Shown: piece after piece, positions 36,001 to 37,402 of the stretch
Layout: each line of letters starts with the position of its first letter
Position numbering within the stretch: position 1 is the first letter of the stretch
Origin: Diplonema japonicum
Lineage: Eukaryota > Euglenozoa > Diplonemea > Diplonemida > Diplonemidae
Direction: 5' to 3'
DNA: 64,000 nucleotides
Assembly (NCBI GenBank): GCA_964019335.1
Contig: OZ025710.1
Span: 372,001-436,000, forward strand
The notes under the pieces: generated by a model
The model's database searches: none
What the model saw: the letters and a program-made list of their open reading frames with translations, nothing else
What the model was told of the DNA's origin: nothing
Made by a program: the position numbers and the translations under genes

Positions 36001-37402
36001 GAAGGGGTGCGCGCGCCACACGGACAGCAGAACCTGCTTCGGGAGCCCGGAGGAGAACTGCGACTGGTTCACCGGGGAGGACATGGGGACCGGCGGGGAG
36101 GCGGTGTGCGCGGAGAAGTGCCCCGAGAGGAAGACGGAGGGGGTGTGCACGAAGCAGGCGGGATGCGGCTGGGTGGACGCGAAGTGCGTGAAGCTCGAGT
36201 GCGCGGTGCACACGGAGGAGGGCCCGTGCGACGCGGACAGCAGGATCGGCGGGTGCGAGTGGAAGCCGGAGGAGAAGAAGTGCGTGCCGAAGAACCCCGG
36301 AGCCTGCATCATCCGCAAGGACCAGGCCTCGTGCACGGAGGGGAAGACGGGGACCGAGCTGAACAAGTGCAAGTGGGTGGAGGCGGGCGACAAGGACGCG
36401 GCGCCCGGGCAGAAGGACGGGGCGTGCATCGTGAACCCCAACCACGGGAAGTGCGGAGCGGACAACCTGGGCTGCTGCAAGTGCGTGCCCGGGTGGTCGG
36501 GCCCCGAGTGCAACATGTGCGGGTTCGAGGAGTCGACGGACAGGGAGACGTGCACGATGTGCAGCAGGGAGGGGACTTGCTCGAGCCACGGGAAGTGCGG
36601 GGAGGACAACCTGTGCGTGTGCGACGGCGGGTGGACCGGTGCGGACTGCAGCCTCCGAGGGTGCAAGGAGGCGACGGGCCCTTACTGGTACACGGCGTAC
36701 CCGAACCAGCCGCTCAAGGACCGCAGGTTCAACCTGATCATCCACGGTTGCTTCAACGCGAGCAGCACGAAGGACCGCACGGTGCGCGTGGTGAACGCGA
36801 CGACGGGGGACCCTGTCGAGGACTGCAAGCAGGCCTCGCTGCAGGAGTGCACGGTGACGGACACGAGCAGCGACGTGAAGAAGATCGGTGCGGGTGGCTG
36901 CGCGAAGGCGGTGCAGCACAACGCGTCGCTGGTGGAGCCCGTGGCGGAGATGGAGCTCCTGGTGGGGATGACGGCGACCTTCGAGGCGTCGAAGAGCGAG
37001 AACGAGTACACCGTGTGCTGGTTCGACGGGACCAGCTTCAAGCCGCTTGAGACGCACGACCGCGACGGGAACAGGAAGGACACCATCAAGGTCACCGCTG
37101 AGGCGGACGCCGACACCGGCCTCACCTCCGAGAGGGACAACAACGGCAACGGAGAGGAGTGCTGCGAGGGGTTGAAGCTCGGCGAAGCATGCCTCCCGGC
37201 CGCCCTCATCCTCGTCCTGTGGATCGTCATCGTCGCCCTCATCGCCTTCCTCGTCTTCGCCCTCGTCAAGAGCCAGAAGGAGAAGAGCGAGCTGGACGAC
37301 GGTTCCAAGAACAAGAAGTTCGACGACTTCGAGATGGAGGACGGCAACCGCACCATGCTCAGGGATGAGGATGGCGGCGACAAGAGCGGTGCTGTCAACT
37401 GA
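2..37402 (+). CDS. Giant multi-VWA, EGF-like, C-type lectin surface protein (5' partial)
   Basis: A single open frame of 12,466 codons with no intron needed. The 5' end is cut by the window: Cys-rich modules start at once and no signal peptide is seen, so the ATG at position 2 is probably internal. Eighteen VWA domains, each opening with a CP-x-(L/M)-D-(V/I) strand and a metal-site motif such as DGSGS followed by an FGRHPHGF-like insert, alternate with modules of the form C-x(n)-C-x2-D-x2-C-x-W-D-x(n)-C. About 31 EGF-like repeats occupy residues ~2947-4702 and a C-type lectin domain ~6054-6189. Two EGF/tenascin-like motifs lie near nt 36440-36655. A hydrophobic helix (~12396-12424) is followed by a 42-residue acidic tail, giving type I topology. 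VWA, EGF and lectin domains bind proteins or sugars, so a role in adhesion, prey capture or coat formation is inferred. The Cys/Trp module family is not one I can name. Codon use is strikingly GC-ending. Confidence 0.93.
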   Translation: MWATANTCVDNPCRTITDQQACTAVAMEMPSPCTAPRGNPDYCFLNVCEYDANKAPSCNPKKCLHTAEGECNAEDGCQWVPLATPAPTGPPSTLVEYCAEEKCKYTNTQQCNNDPYCKWDDQRSTCVEAKCPKHPDELTCDQDKVCHWDSSSSPPICGPTVCGVHTTQGACTANSGCMWEDSSNPAYCTAASCERYNVPNPNDKCGCVADPDCSWVADTTGSGNSHCAKTSFSTCPDMDVAFVVDGSGSMSRSFGNHPHGFYGLMETLRDWVRTLPLTGEDHTVGGNSNVKGGGFRLTFIQFSRAEATPAMDHPTNCAVGQCTDGLFSGNINELMGDIDWHEANYQGQWTYLHDALLDVADHAFLPTQSPPHRKHVVIIIADGGLTDYDGDACSAGTSCGQCPRGCDANWKPTYPGMLDDAQQKLRDEDVIVFGIVMRRFSYHTFQDDNAEAKLKPLVTDPKNDHFMNLMLDEIPGQVLEPFCDPNSKFGKALIPPVDAKHYQCATWGFKDECNADSLCEWTTPRLTTCSSTTGCPQLNCQGIPQQYKGLYDCSKCKLQRATVICGATVRSSISGTCEETHCAKCCDKKCCDADPACGWQTPGDVCVRNVCKYTDQNACVNDPDLLCKWDGSKCDPKPCGSIFVREKCLNSTADCQWDTSLDPPVCKQIPTCSTKDQASCKADPKCVWDCESTVCRDSKCTYPDMGTCSVDTDCEWTGSVCEEKKCTPAKTQADCKDCDSCTWDLTTTLCSQDKCKPLNQADCTASPVCHWDNNACVTDYCPQYGDDEAKCDHDPRCHWDPVQTPPSCQPTVCTTKHNTLYPGLGDTPTQMGTIDATACTNDPECKTGSDSKGPYCKSARCADHPTNCECVADPKCYWDPSVTPPAAKCKDNKVSNCPDLDVVFVLDGSGSMGARFGTHPHGYYGMLEMLRDWVRTLPLTGEDNTVGINSNVKGGTFRIAFVQFSIENEYWVCRNGADGCDRRKFRSCRMPRLPAGRTCSNGQLTGDLDELENDIDWHEENYMGSLTYMAAALDDAVDIFQRSPAHRAHVLVIITDGQMNPVEPQKSTLIPAIRRKLDAEGVVTFGVVVRKGTAHTQADIEAEETLKPVTSDDHDDHFVNVPLDDMLDEVFNDFCNPSGRFGAAIRQQAQNQNGGGGGSGGGTTKPPAQSGAVPCTKWGVKLECRSDQACEWKTPPPSSCSGNGCTNLNCLELPAAQVSAGMTCTNCKLSGGAISCTAGSSNPVGSGYCGSTKCEEHCEEVPCEQDTANNCFWDVDKCQRKVCKYPDKNACENDPDDMCMWDTTATPATCVPKKCLYFTQGTCNADNDCQWDPNTQACKEKDPDCTTIVDKLGCLNHVSGACDWDCDKNSCVMKVCDETTKQTCESAAAGCEWDAGSSGCHKKRCVGLNTENACISDGACVWTAPATCEESKCYKHASEATCNHDTDCHWDPTGCEGCKEKYCYTTFKDSTSCNADPKGQCMWDAGNNKCVDKDCDNYNNPAMGPDRMCDCQADPRCVVDRTDPSNPMCRDQHFTQCPDLDVVVAFDGSTSMNNRFGTHPNGFDGLMEALRDWVKALPLTGESAGTPSTDTNGRVRVGFSEWDQGVRLAECPQCACSPAVSTTGDGIPTISNMNTQGGNRPADNCGKLTGNRAQLLADLDWHEQENRRPQTLVKEAEEFAGEVFKESPANRKKILLIFTDGMIQDRGSLGPAGAVLAAEGVQTFGIVLTRGTPNFLDQLNLNALKEIVTDPVDSHALMMQIDDAHQVLDDFCNPNSVFGALITSGSGSSTPGKEPACDTIQGIPDCEARSTCQWNAITVACEDHPCFRHCKETDCVADTTNKCKFNSVTLQCDKTVCKDLTTQQTCADKGCTWDATQTPPCIDGPCPATDRSTCNNLGPQCTWDPALQPPKCVETPCFHANKTDCVADTPDCEWDEACADPVDQKCVPKRCSQPDHATQAGCVKDTWCVWTNTLTCELGKCAKYPTEKCCDHDDGCHWDITQTPPVCGEKYCPKTYPTVGTKDQCDADSKCMWDSGKLACVEEDCSKLDKCPCRAHPDCYWDAAHNKCTDQKYGECPTMDVIMLMDGSGSMDAWFGNHPHGFYGLVEILRDWAKTLPLTGEKAGTNTGPGPATGGLRLGFVQFSGQNPWWFISGRSEAIQTPDGRNKVGTGGHLSGDLSEINDDLDWHEANYMGDGTMIEKGLVMVGDMFDASHQHAVRPRVLIIFTDGQIYDPNSLAPARAVLDQEDVQTFGIVIRKQQAHTKADVDAEATLKPITSDAHDDHFQNLMLDEISTKVLGDICDPNGKFGHLIVTTPPSQQAGVHAPCPHHSDAHLCNADPGCEWHAASAACSDSPCIAHCDEQSCVKDLANLCKWNGTECWKETKCAYTDQTSCVSSPDLCVWDKTGKCVLPPCTPNKNQADCDADQDGCAWVNQNGQDVCIVDPCSSPFQSVCLSDPACKWDYPLCGNTTKLQCMSRGCDYFSKKGDCDADVHCVWDAPGATCKDRVCAQFRDERCCDKDASCKWDITTNPAVCNQKKCPAIQAQQKCDEQSDCMWNTTANPQYCTDLDCSKFPTMCPCNQHSKCYWKPGAGISGTGACVAIQFGECPTLDIVLVLDGSGSMSARFGNHPHGFDALMEMMRDWIETLPLNGEAASVGINSKKDNGGVRVGMVQFSGQNYRRSQARKTPGRTGTAGRLSGVLQELEDDVDWHEDNYMGQGTMIEQGLTMAADMFHASPVDGRQRVLFVFTDGQIYDPNSLGTARAELDREGVQVFGIVVRKATKHTKADLDAEKTLKPITSDPHDDHFKNVMIDEVPDLMGGICDPNGPWGHLIVKNPPQPSSGVHLPCPDYQTQGTCKKDPGCIWSDVGAVCLNSPCLLHCSDSACQADPNNNCTWVNGSICTNAPDPNCDCHYATGDPVYNEKMCKADAMCQWNAASKACEHDQCATGQAGNLSCGAVNQLCNDPDPTPCTDDWTCECVPPAVRDPATQPGQGPAVCVLDECVADCPTCAKTTCSDKMQTCHDPNPTTTSLSDWTCTCPPPYTGVAVANAATCQIDECVEDCPTCSKGTCKAKNQTCHDPDTTTLSDWTCTCPPPSTQSAVTSAVLSCDFDECTIHKDTCENADQTCIDPSPSVTGDWTCNCKPPTNGSATAQVAWCELDECVKACPSCANTTCTAENQLCDDPNKAAHSTGDWTCTCVDPFSGQATAAAAVCKLDECAPTCTGPTCAKTTCSDGNQTCHDPDFTKLSDWTCSCPPPSTQNPVVGGLVPNCEVDECTLHGTTCTNQKQTCEDPNKLVPDDWMCKCVPPMNGSATAQPAHCTLDECAKDCTGPTCANDTCSTVGQTCEDPDISSTSTLDWTCTCPAPYTGVAIANQATCVLDECAVNCTGPTCAGTTCSAVNQTCHDPDTSTLSDWTCTCPPPSKKPPQTGAAVMGCDEDECDKMKDICLNVGQTCEDPNKLVPDDWMCKCKPPMNGSATAQPAHCTLDECAKDCTGPTCANDTCSTVGQTCEDPDISSTSTNDWTCTCPAPYTGVAIANQAICRIDECVETCATCADNACSNASQICNDPDTSKLSDWTCSCPPPAQKPPQVGGPVAPSCDVDECDLHKDTCVNHAQDCVDPNPGKVGDWECRCKPPMNGSATAQPAECTIDECVADCATCSKGKCTGAGQTCDDPNTASTSLSDWTCTCPPPSTGTAVANVAECVIDECVEDCATCSKGTCSKEGQTCHDPNIASSSLSDWICTCPPPSTGTATAQAASPCVVDECKVPDNEKKCADAGQVCVDPNPTLSSRNDWECRCVVPPAIKVKSAVMTPADCEYPGECMTDPEAKKCTDAGHICDDPNTSPGSTGDWVCICTPPSTGANATASSNVMCETDECKVVCPTCAQTATSPANVCEQEGQECEDPDKTAFGDWQCKCPSPWTGTPMTGAPANCSLDECVVQNCPTCAKTTCSDKMQTCDDPNTGVHSVNDWTCTCPPPAVGSATAKAATCVCDECQEPTQQCAGAKQLCFDPNTDCSNKGDYVCECKAPFTGVATAQPATCEVDECIEKGATCTAVGQICDDPDKTKLDDWQCKCKPPSTGLGVTKPAAQCNLDECVVQACPTCANTTCSDADQTCEDPNTDASSTMDWVCTCKPPAAMNSATAKPATCVCDECATDTVCAGANQTCFDANKVCNTPPDFECECEPPMIGKGATVPAVCSLDECELHSATCLAQQQECFDPDLAKVGDWECLCKPPMTGSATAMPAECVYDECVLNCSTCANKTCSDANQECEDPNTSPASTSDWECKCPPPSNHTATGKPAICDLDECKDPKKAGQCTENCDPGTLDCGQTCYDPNPTVGSEDDWECQCPPPSTQKTTAGPVMHCEYDECKEKEAVCLAEGQTCHDPDTRTLNTWMCICTLPSTGNATVRPARCLLDECKVQNCPTCANDTCSAVGQECEDPDTVATSTNDWICKCPPPSTHQATAKPAVCEVDECDDPLNNCTANCVTPNTPNCEQTCFDPNTAPASLGDWVCNCPPPTTGKATAQAAMCTVDECVEHGATCTAEGQTCRDTNTSRLNDWECLCKDPAKGSATATAAKCVLDECVENCDTCSKNTCKDEGQTCFDPNTDPASKSDWTCTCPLPSTNSATAKAASCGVDECEKNGWKCTADCTGVLNCAQTCFDPNTTSSSLGDWRCVCQPPSTDFAVAKAAICTVEPCVHDNEPACEQDPDGCEWALLPTPTCKPIPCQHTKEAECLKDTGCEWLVYSGASTTTGTGAISYEVLVPLKPFPAATCDASCACASKTAVYIRVGDGYVNGKDSLTCGACSTTAGVTVDWKEADGSLTVSGVSGDKLAEIVASVVFTTSSKDGAKRHVTWNFGTALDAAAAATACGGVVDLVGGVCVTEKCDYTTNPTCEADPYCDWVGGTTDPCVIAPCVLYPNEKECSKDPDCRYDVGTSPALCKEKPCRAFKGPVECNAEDECMWDGTNTKCVEKECSKFNDDRCQCHAEDRCYWDVRATVPKCVESKFGQCPVLDVVLLLDGSGSMSEAFGRHPQGFYAMMEMIRDWAKTLPLTGEDHTVGKASTAPNGGLRMGLIQFSGPIPEAVKTPLGVGSGGSLTGDLAELQADIDWHEANYIQGSTFIATGLNWAGAMFQFSPSTRKRVLIIVTDGAIKDTASLAPAKAVLTAEGVQIFGVVLRKAAVHTKLDIDAEATLKPITSDPQDDHFLNVLIDEMPDQVLNGICDPNSKWGQILMPSSGAGGEDQAGMHKPCPQHLEQALCTADPGCVWSGVGLSCVDSPCVAHCDEPKCTADTLNHCGWKVVNGTTEASCWVETVCAYSDEVTCEKDEQCDWDTKKSPADCVERPCNQVSETECEADPKGCEWIAATSTCVVEPCKHPAKDDCASDAACEWDDCAGVAGGGACQKKSCDSAVFTDEVSCTKDTRCQWVSVGGAANNFTCSQEPCAIHSGERCCDAEADCHWDISVAPAQCSLKYCAKMNKDQPKCDSDSQCVYENNKCVEKECGKLAECECRKDTDCYWNGDKAFCVPTQFGQCPTLDLVLLIDGSGSMSQSFGRHPHGFDAMMEMIRDWVTTLPLSGEKGSVGTSSQANSGKVRIGIIQFSGQNARGADPGRADAQATPAGTGSSGSLTGDLVELNADIDWQENNYYGGGTMIAKGLNDVAEMFHASPNDGRQRVLIIITDGQIFDPSSLSQARGELDKEKVKVFGVVVRRAAAHTPVDDLAEQTLKPIVSVPQDDHFQNLMIDEVPTMVLGDICDPNGKFGKLVVGANQSSSTGVHKPCKQHVLMGECNADAGCVWYDATLSCADTPCMQHCAEPECTADTANKCAWDTAKALCQKEPEVGCDSLSLPECPKNPACEISKDNSTCVDKKCVHDTEQGCVADPDKCVWNNIDQTCVEQPCNYPEEPTCEGDAMCDWNSGNNSVSYSQGMKMFPLKGLTCDASTTTCPGKCGAKVGGASVSINSEDYVKGKDTLECAECPALGMKTEWSAATGSIVLTPMDGQDRDLTEFAAALSKVSFRTSSSAGKARSITWNYGEGVFDGRTGHYYRYYASAAACQVAGGASAAGCTWEDAKQACAGKTFLGTTGYLLTVNTAAETAVARGKIGAEGWMGATGANGAWTWSTGPETGNPVSSYDNWMSGEPSSPNGNAYFSPNGEWSSVATGSTTKGVFGYACEWGTTSEPACIGSVGTVLVSSGGCVEKKCTATSRTECVADPYCDWIVDTTTCVQKPCTEVMEELPCNRREGCHWSPSISPAMCVEEPCAKLKDTPTCNADSDCMWDDGKKTCVNKNCNDITKCLCVQDPKCFWKASGTGGSCMKNGYGQCPTLDVVVLVDGSQSMSQSFGHHPQGFYALMEMLGDWMQGLPLNGEAASVGSASKADTGKVRVAVVQFSGRPQFFSPPNTWSGPIIDSVAVSPVGVGTAGRLSGASTELKADVDWHESNYLEAGTYVAKGLKRAASIFTTSSPVDGRQRVLIVITDGMIQDAGTDKDIMVQARQELDGLSVQTFGIVVRRFSQHTQTDIDAEATLKPIVSLPQDEHFMNLQIDEIPDKALNGLCDPNGPWGHLVTPKTTTTTTTTHVHQPCANYIAKTTCVADRGCSWSDVLTSCLESACVEHCDEAACKAEPSVKCAWDGTLEECFKEEVCKYPDQTNCDNDAECKWDGVKCVEKPCDYPDEASCIADSTYDCVWSTVTKKCTEKPCNYNNTADCTADTGCMWEATCKKPEDQMCIVKPCLFTNETACKEDVMCAWTSGATCEVATCAHNPDEKCCNAQDGCHWDVKQAPAVCSELPCRKLKAEGTCDADRDCMWEGGSSTCLEKQCGKYTTKCPCEADPDCFYVAGPNHCTFQRYGTCPTLDVVVLLDGGVSSGRKFGRHPQGYYAMVEVVRDWARTLPLSGDAAGTATPSNNKAVRLGVVQFAGSSLWPAGDAKQALSSTGAGTSEGRLTGTLSEIEKDLTFQEDNFMGANAARQPAPQTTYLLAGMLKASSLFRTSPVDGRKRVLIVIADSPLDDKDKYQTVMAELAAAQVQVFAAAVRPFSAQSPDDLQAEADLREIVADPKAGHLASVEVDQLSTYLNGLCDPNAAWGKFVGSTTTDREPCNLHAEKNLCNKDAGCVWFDTTLSCGDSPCLTHCAEPECTADAPNKCVWNGGSCEKEQICKYPGNAAACEADPECTVDKQGTCIGKKCKHDNEQGCVVDPDMCVWNNIAQTCGEKPCDYDNLDQCVLDLDCEWKPLTPECVPKLCTYKNQTACETTEPGLCEWKANTCVPKPCKEYLNELECKQDDMCDWATECEPKYCERYAGAENACNGDGLCMWDQTSSRCVDKECGSFQNDTCRCHKDADCFWDKGVCKTAKFGECPTLDIVLAVDGSASMTQTFGRHPHGFYGLMEVLKTWTSRLTLSGEKAGAPTSLSGKTRVGIVQFSGKPAIKIPGTDLVDGAQKTPTGTGSGGRLSGDKAEVGADLAWQETNFMEGGTYIAAALDASADMFLASPKDGRKRVLLIFTDGQIQDADKLVDARKRLELEQVITFGIVVRRFDAHTQTDIDAEATLKPITSEPHAEHYYNLLLDEISDTLDGLCDPNSMWGKYIVDTAQAGVHKPCGNYNEKDSCNMDVGCVFRDVLAACVDTPCIKHCAEGLCTADTTNKCFWKADESVCYKEEGCSKHTAENACSTDLTCAWREMKCVDKPCNYPDENSCTADSTYDCEWSSKDGSCTEKPCQHTEEVPCSTDPKCLWDTACVATGIPAICVRKPCDYSTSANCAADAQCRWSGSVCEVKACAPFADERCCNANEESEGCHWDVKQSPAICSVGPCREYNETTCNSERSCMWEGANTRCVEKDCNKMPDKCACEADPDCFFSTAPGKQHCTFQRYGTCPTLDVVVLLDGGVSSGRKFGRHPQGYYAMAEVVRDWAQTLPLSGEAAGATPTANSQAVRLAVVQFAGSESWAPSDSRQALSPTGAGTSEGRFTGSLSEIEKDLTFQEANFMGASLLTQPAPQTTYLLAGLQKSVSLFRTSPVDGRKRVLVIMTDGELDDKDEYQTARAELDQAQVQVFGVVVRPFDTHTALDEKAQQTLQPLVSDPKTGHIANVEVDEVATLLNGLCDPNAAWGKFVGVVAGGRQPCKLHSGKDVCNKDAGCVWFDATLSCADSPCLEHCGDAECTADTVNLCVWSAGTSSCGKKEVCNYPAEPACKGDTECEWKNNVCIGKECKHDNEQGCLADPAVCVWDNLKQDCKKKPCVYDNMDSCNLDQECQWNVDAVQCEVKRCNYMDKPACETTEPGMCLWDAGNNKCVPAPCKQYVNEKLCVADDNCEWSTDIAPGNCDVKYCRKYCDMATSICDEDECNQDPACMTDPVTSICKKKECGMLRNQCDCRKEPDCFWLSGDKTCVDQKYGTCPTLDLVVVFDGSASMSQVFGRHPHGFYGMVEMLRAWVNGLPLSGEKAGAPVTTTPASRKIRVAFVQFSGVATAPLTKTAIAGSATKTPAGVGTAGRLSGDFAELSADLDWHEANYMEKGTYVNLGLQMAASILQSSPTDGRRRAVYIITDGQLQDQAYLEEAKAKLDAVSAEVFGIVVRRFASHTKVDTDAEEALKPVTSSPHDKHFLNVDMDELASSTGPLTQLCDPATAFGSLLAMGAAGGKHQPCNAYTTKRNCVNDVGCAWNQLSCGTSPCVMHCDEAACNKDVVNDCVNGWDSTDETCYRKEVCGATTQNPCELETGCMWDAAKSECVGEPCYHESEDGCLADTEFVCEWKNSKCVVKPCVMYTEQSKCTGDCEWNTTASECTPVKCIPHVKRDECKADVLCQWEEGASKCVVRPCVEYADDMTCDADKKCHWDTSAAPGSCQLKPCARYENETTCGLDTGCKWDGGEQACVEKTCHSIPTKCECQQDATCFWSTAGGRARCEEQVFGKCPTLDAVLVLDGSGSMNQAFGRHPHGFYAMMEMVRDWVKTLPLSGELSSVGSNSAPSTGGVRLGLVQFSGEPNSVNPATGGVVNSAQRTPPAVGSGGRLSGDLSQLEGDITWHEGNYMAQLTFIEEGLNMAADMLTNDSPLDGRRRIVIIITDGVLMDGDRLTAARAKLQQLQVITFGIAVRRFNAHSAADDAAEAALKPVVSEKADDHFMSLTMDEIPTEVLNGLCDPDSKWGKFVSATGGGSAGTGDGVVPCVQLDGKITCNRNTGCVWSDTTLSCGATPCYDHCDQASCEADVDNHCEYTVATQGCSKKFPCSYTQAADCSRDAECMWNATGCVEKPCKHEDEEPCLLDTEGCVWDSVEKECTPEPCMRQTTKVGCDDLADICVWDENGQNGAVCKPKRCVSCSPGNQTCCEAPENRLWCDYTASQTCVEKPCVGYVDELSCSSATESQCEWDPTTSPGMCKEKYCAKFNETTCDLEPACAWDFGTCDTKRCENVHEHCACTTDPGCFWHDGTCVDVHYGACPTMDIVVLLDGSSSMTQSFGRHPNGYFALIEMIKDWVYLLPLPGDVGAAGKDPTLYPAGSARVAIVQFSGDKNLAGANSALVSTDGAKGRLSGYVPELRQDLSFQEHTHMAKDTFLFDALEMAAGLLSGPAYPIDGRKKIALVLLGSPVMDESMLAGPLGKMKAADVHLVGIVVRRSSSHVTLDNDAEASLQPIVTEPKAAHFVNIAIDDLKVEVFDKWCNPSTRWGSWLVDLKTTDSHLPCSFHGGSAECNRDSGCMWDEGLVACTVTPCLQYCSKNLCVDLSDPSYRCQFNTSGDSTCTKEKVCAHTGEQVCMGDYECVWMNNRCEPRPCQHHTEPACVSDLSGCDWTSEKKCVVKECTYTTPSECTDPQRECTWDQTASKCGPKMCAYPKEDECTNDPKCDWKTSKCEKRRCVEHLEEGSCLTEAGCEWEVNSSPAYCKETYCSRWTAEGDCTLDAACAWDGSLCVPSMCTRNDGKPCECADDPSCFWVESRKACVEAAFGACPPLDIVVLFDGTTPMEWGFGRHPNGFDALMEMMKDWVKSLPLNQDSYIVPKASAKTDGMRVAFVQIGSSVQQMLVTSPTNPSTPSAAGLLSGNENQLLGDLAFHSANMLGGSSANGRYMEKAVQHAQSILSSQSPTTRKQVVLMLTSGKVSDEDKLKLAMATLDPTVQVFGVTLRRLSTRTVEDNAAADQLKTLVSVTHAEHFLDLEIDDLHEKVLTALCDKTKTFGKAMLKGEAASAVGVNRPCATYSVAGECRTDTGCTWSESLLQCTVHPCRSHGCEQGACASDARCEWSTAEGTCFKNPPVCPAQTTQPSCEATNECVWTMVDVNIYRCVEKPCVSHTAEDSCITDPNVCEWDSKASTCTKKACTYATEPECAAAPELCEWSVDHCKKKRCTAADQATCVLDDACEFDTVCKFKKCRQHDDEQTCDHDYECHWDVSEAPAKCDVKVCLRYKSEGACETDPQLRCSWDATNSKCADKDCSKITTPCPCNKDLGCFWDTTSGASGNGACVSGSFGGCPLMDVVVLVDGTTSMRSAFGRHGSGYQAVMEFLRDWAKTLPLTGDSGKVVGSAKIGSGVRVGVVQFAAKGRATKTGPSVGSGGHVTGKLSEFSADLDYQEAKMIDTNEAYIAGALQLAQAMFTRPERKKVLLVVSDSIILDAGRAEVNSAVSELFGAGVKVFGVLLRPAAAFPSTAGDARDAMLNVLSDVRDEHFLDAQMEDLKTILDTLCDPSQQFGRLISSAEGGGAGALKPKQPCPMYFEKNGCNKDAACRWSASLLVCSDSACVRHCDEDVCKADTSNLCEWDGAICYKKRICDHPMDTCSTDPGCEWKAAESTCVEKECQHQAESGCLSDPIGCVWDSRSDHCNPRPCTYTTEDSCKLDKACKWDAEIAGTQAWASCVEKPCTTTNPTECLKDDRRCMWEANTCTVKPCVQHPDEKTCDHDEACHWDVKESPTICSEKYCRKMKSEGLCNDDSKCKWSSADNLCKEVVCSDLTEQCACNEQDICSWDTKNSVCKTEDFGGCPSMDVAVVFDGSGSMSQSFGRHPHGFYAMVESLRDWFKTLPLTKEPAGTVGTQTPTPGVRVGLIQFSAPNSALKTPPGTGTGGRFSGALAELSEDLDWHETNYAMQQTYISEALEYAGLMFQSSAASGRAKILLILTDGKIHDASQLGAARAVLDGQGVETFGVVLRRFATHTQTDIDAEQVLSTIVSEPREDHYMNIPLDDFSESVLKDFCNPNSKFGKIILAYQGATGAGHVPCGSYREAATCWKDGLCSWSDADVVCQWSSCHKHCNMDICVSNSDEQGKKCAWTAGQCERVVECKATTENECRAQECYWDTMAVPVCIGMPCTATSEDGCVADPHGCEWDDVSAVCKIKECNDETQAPCDAKANCKWDGEIDQCVERPCVPYKDQAVCEKHSFDCKWEGGVCTVIDGCVPHTNEKECNTDASGDCEWKTAHSPAHCGVKACRKYGTEGDCEATDKGAQDGCAWDSGKMKCDEGVTLCKGETDPCLCGKTPGCTWDAKTTKCEASMYANCPAVDLVVVVDGSLSMGERFGRHPHGFFAVTEMVLDASKALPLTGEAAGVASDASLSSGFRVGVVQFSAQGEAMKAPKGTGTEGRLSGVLAEIDTDVHWHEGEFTSHATDASYLTQAMEMAAKMFESSPADRKKVLIVVADGEIPDAEAPSMVTVSGFLEQQRVQVFSVHVRKYSVSSPQDEADRAKMEAFATSPSSSHTVDVTMAELEGVFENLCNENSTFGYFLSKHGESVHKSSCSEWAMPAGCETDSMCMWSMVKESCAASPCRQHCAQAACEADIPNMCGWDGASCSRKVCTYPQENTCNAVQGCRWSTGVTGVEECKPEVGCPAKYAKDLCVTDGNCKWDASDNECKERHGCVVYTSLPECNADGECAWNTATSQCEDKTGCAVHIEEKTCTPDLDCLWDTAKAVCVEKNCAYYKDLTACEAPEVGGACKWNTTDGKCVEVEGCASHNADPASARASCNDDILCKWTAADECVDKTGCSRYTTEVVCDRNEDESGVQCAWNGTTCEQAKGCARHTDSRTCFGSPEENCDWFTGEDMGTGGEAVCAEKCPERKTEGVCTKQAGCGWVDAKCVKLECAVHTEEGPCDADSRIGGCEWKPEEKKCVPKNPGACIIRKDQASCTEGKTGTELNKCKWVEAGDKDAAPGQKDGACIVNPNHGKCGADNLGCCKCVPGWSGPECNMCGFEESTDRETCTMCSREGTCSSHGKCGEDNLCVCDGGWTGADCSLRGCKEATGPYWYTAYPNQPLKDRRFNLIIHGCFNASSTKDRTVRVVNATTGDPVEDCKQASLQECTVTDTSSDVKKIGAGGCAKAVQHNASLVEPVAEMELLVGMTATFEASKSENEYTVCWFDGTSFKPLETHDRDGNRKDTIKVTAEADADTGLTSERDNNGNGEECCEGLKLGEACLPAALILVLWIVIVALIAFLVFALVKSQKEKSELDDGSKNKKFDDFEMEDGNRTMLRDEDGGDKSGAVN
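8840..14106 (+). repeat. EGF-like tandem array, about 31 repeats
   Basis: About 31 consecutive repeats of roughly 50-60 codons lie between VWA domains 5 and 6. Each starts with D-E-C, contains a Q-x-C-x-D-P-(N/D) motif, then D-W-x-C-x-C-x-P-P, and ends with an A-x-C before the next D-E-C. The six-Cys spacing and the D-E-C start resemble EGF-like domains. Neighbouring repeats are sometimes near-identical, for example around nt 9960-10130 and 10450-10630. The array interrupts the otherwise regular VWA/Cys-module alternation. Confidence 0.85.
17797..18565 (+). other. Beta-sandwich module plus C-type lectin domain within the giant protein
   Basis: This section of the giant frame starts with a module ending in VSFRTSSSAGKARSITWNYG. 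It is followed by a lectin-like stretch with GHYYRYY, a W-x-D-A-K helix, GYLLTVNTAAE, GWMGATG, NWMSGEPSSPNG and a final G-Y-x-C-E-W. The order W-x-D-A, GYL-x-T, W-x-G, W-x-x-GEP, E-W matches C-type lectin domains, in particular those of bacterial and protist multidomain proteins. A sugar-binding role is inferred. A matching first module without the lectin domain occurs at nt 14284-14660. Confidence 0.75.
20035..24905 (+). repeat. Two-unit internal duplication in the giant gene
   Basis: The segment from about 20035 to 21830 and the segment from about 23090 to 24905 correspond unit for unit, about 3.06 kb apart. Both contain a STYDC module, the rare VWA variant with DGGVSSGRKFG in place of DGSGSM, a CKHDNEQGC module and an ETTEPG module. 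The start of the VWA domain (nt 20570-20680 and 23632-23742) is almost base-for-base identical. The duplicated block is two VWA units long. Confidence 0.8.
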
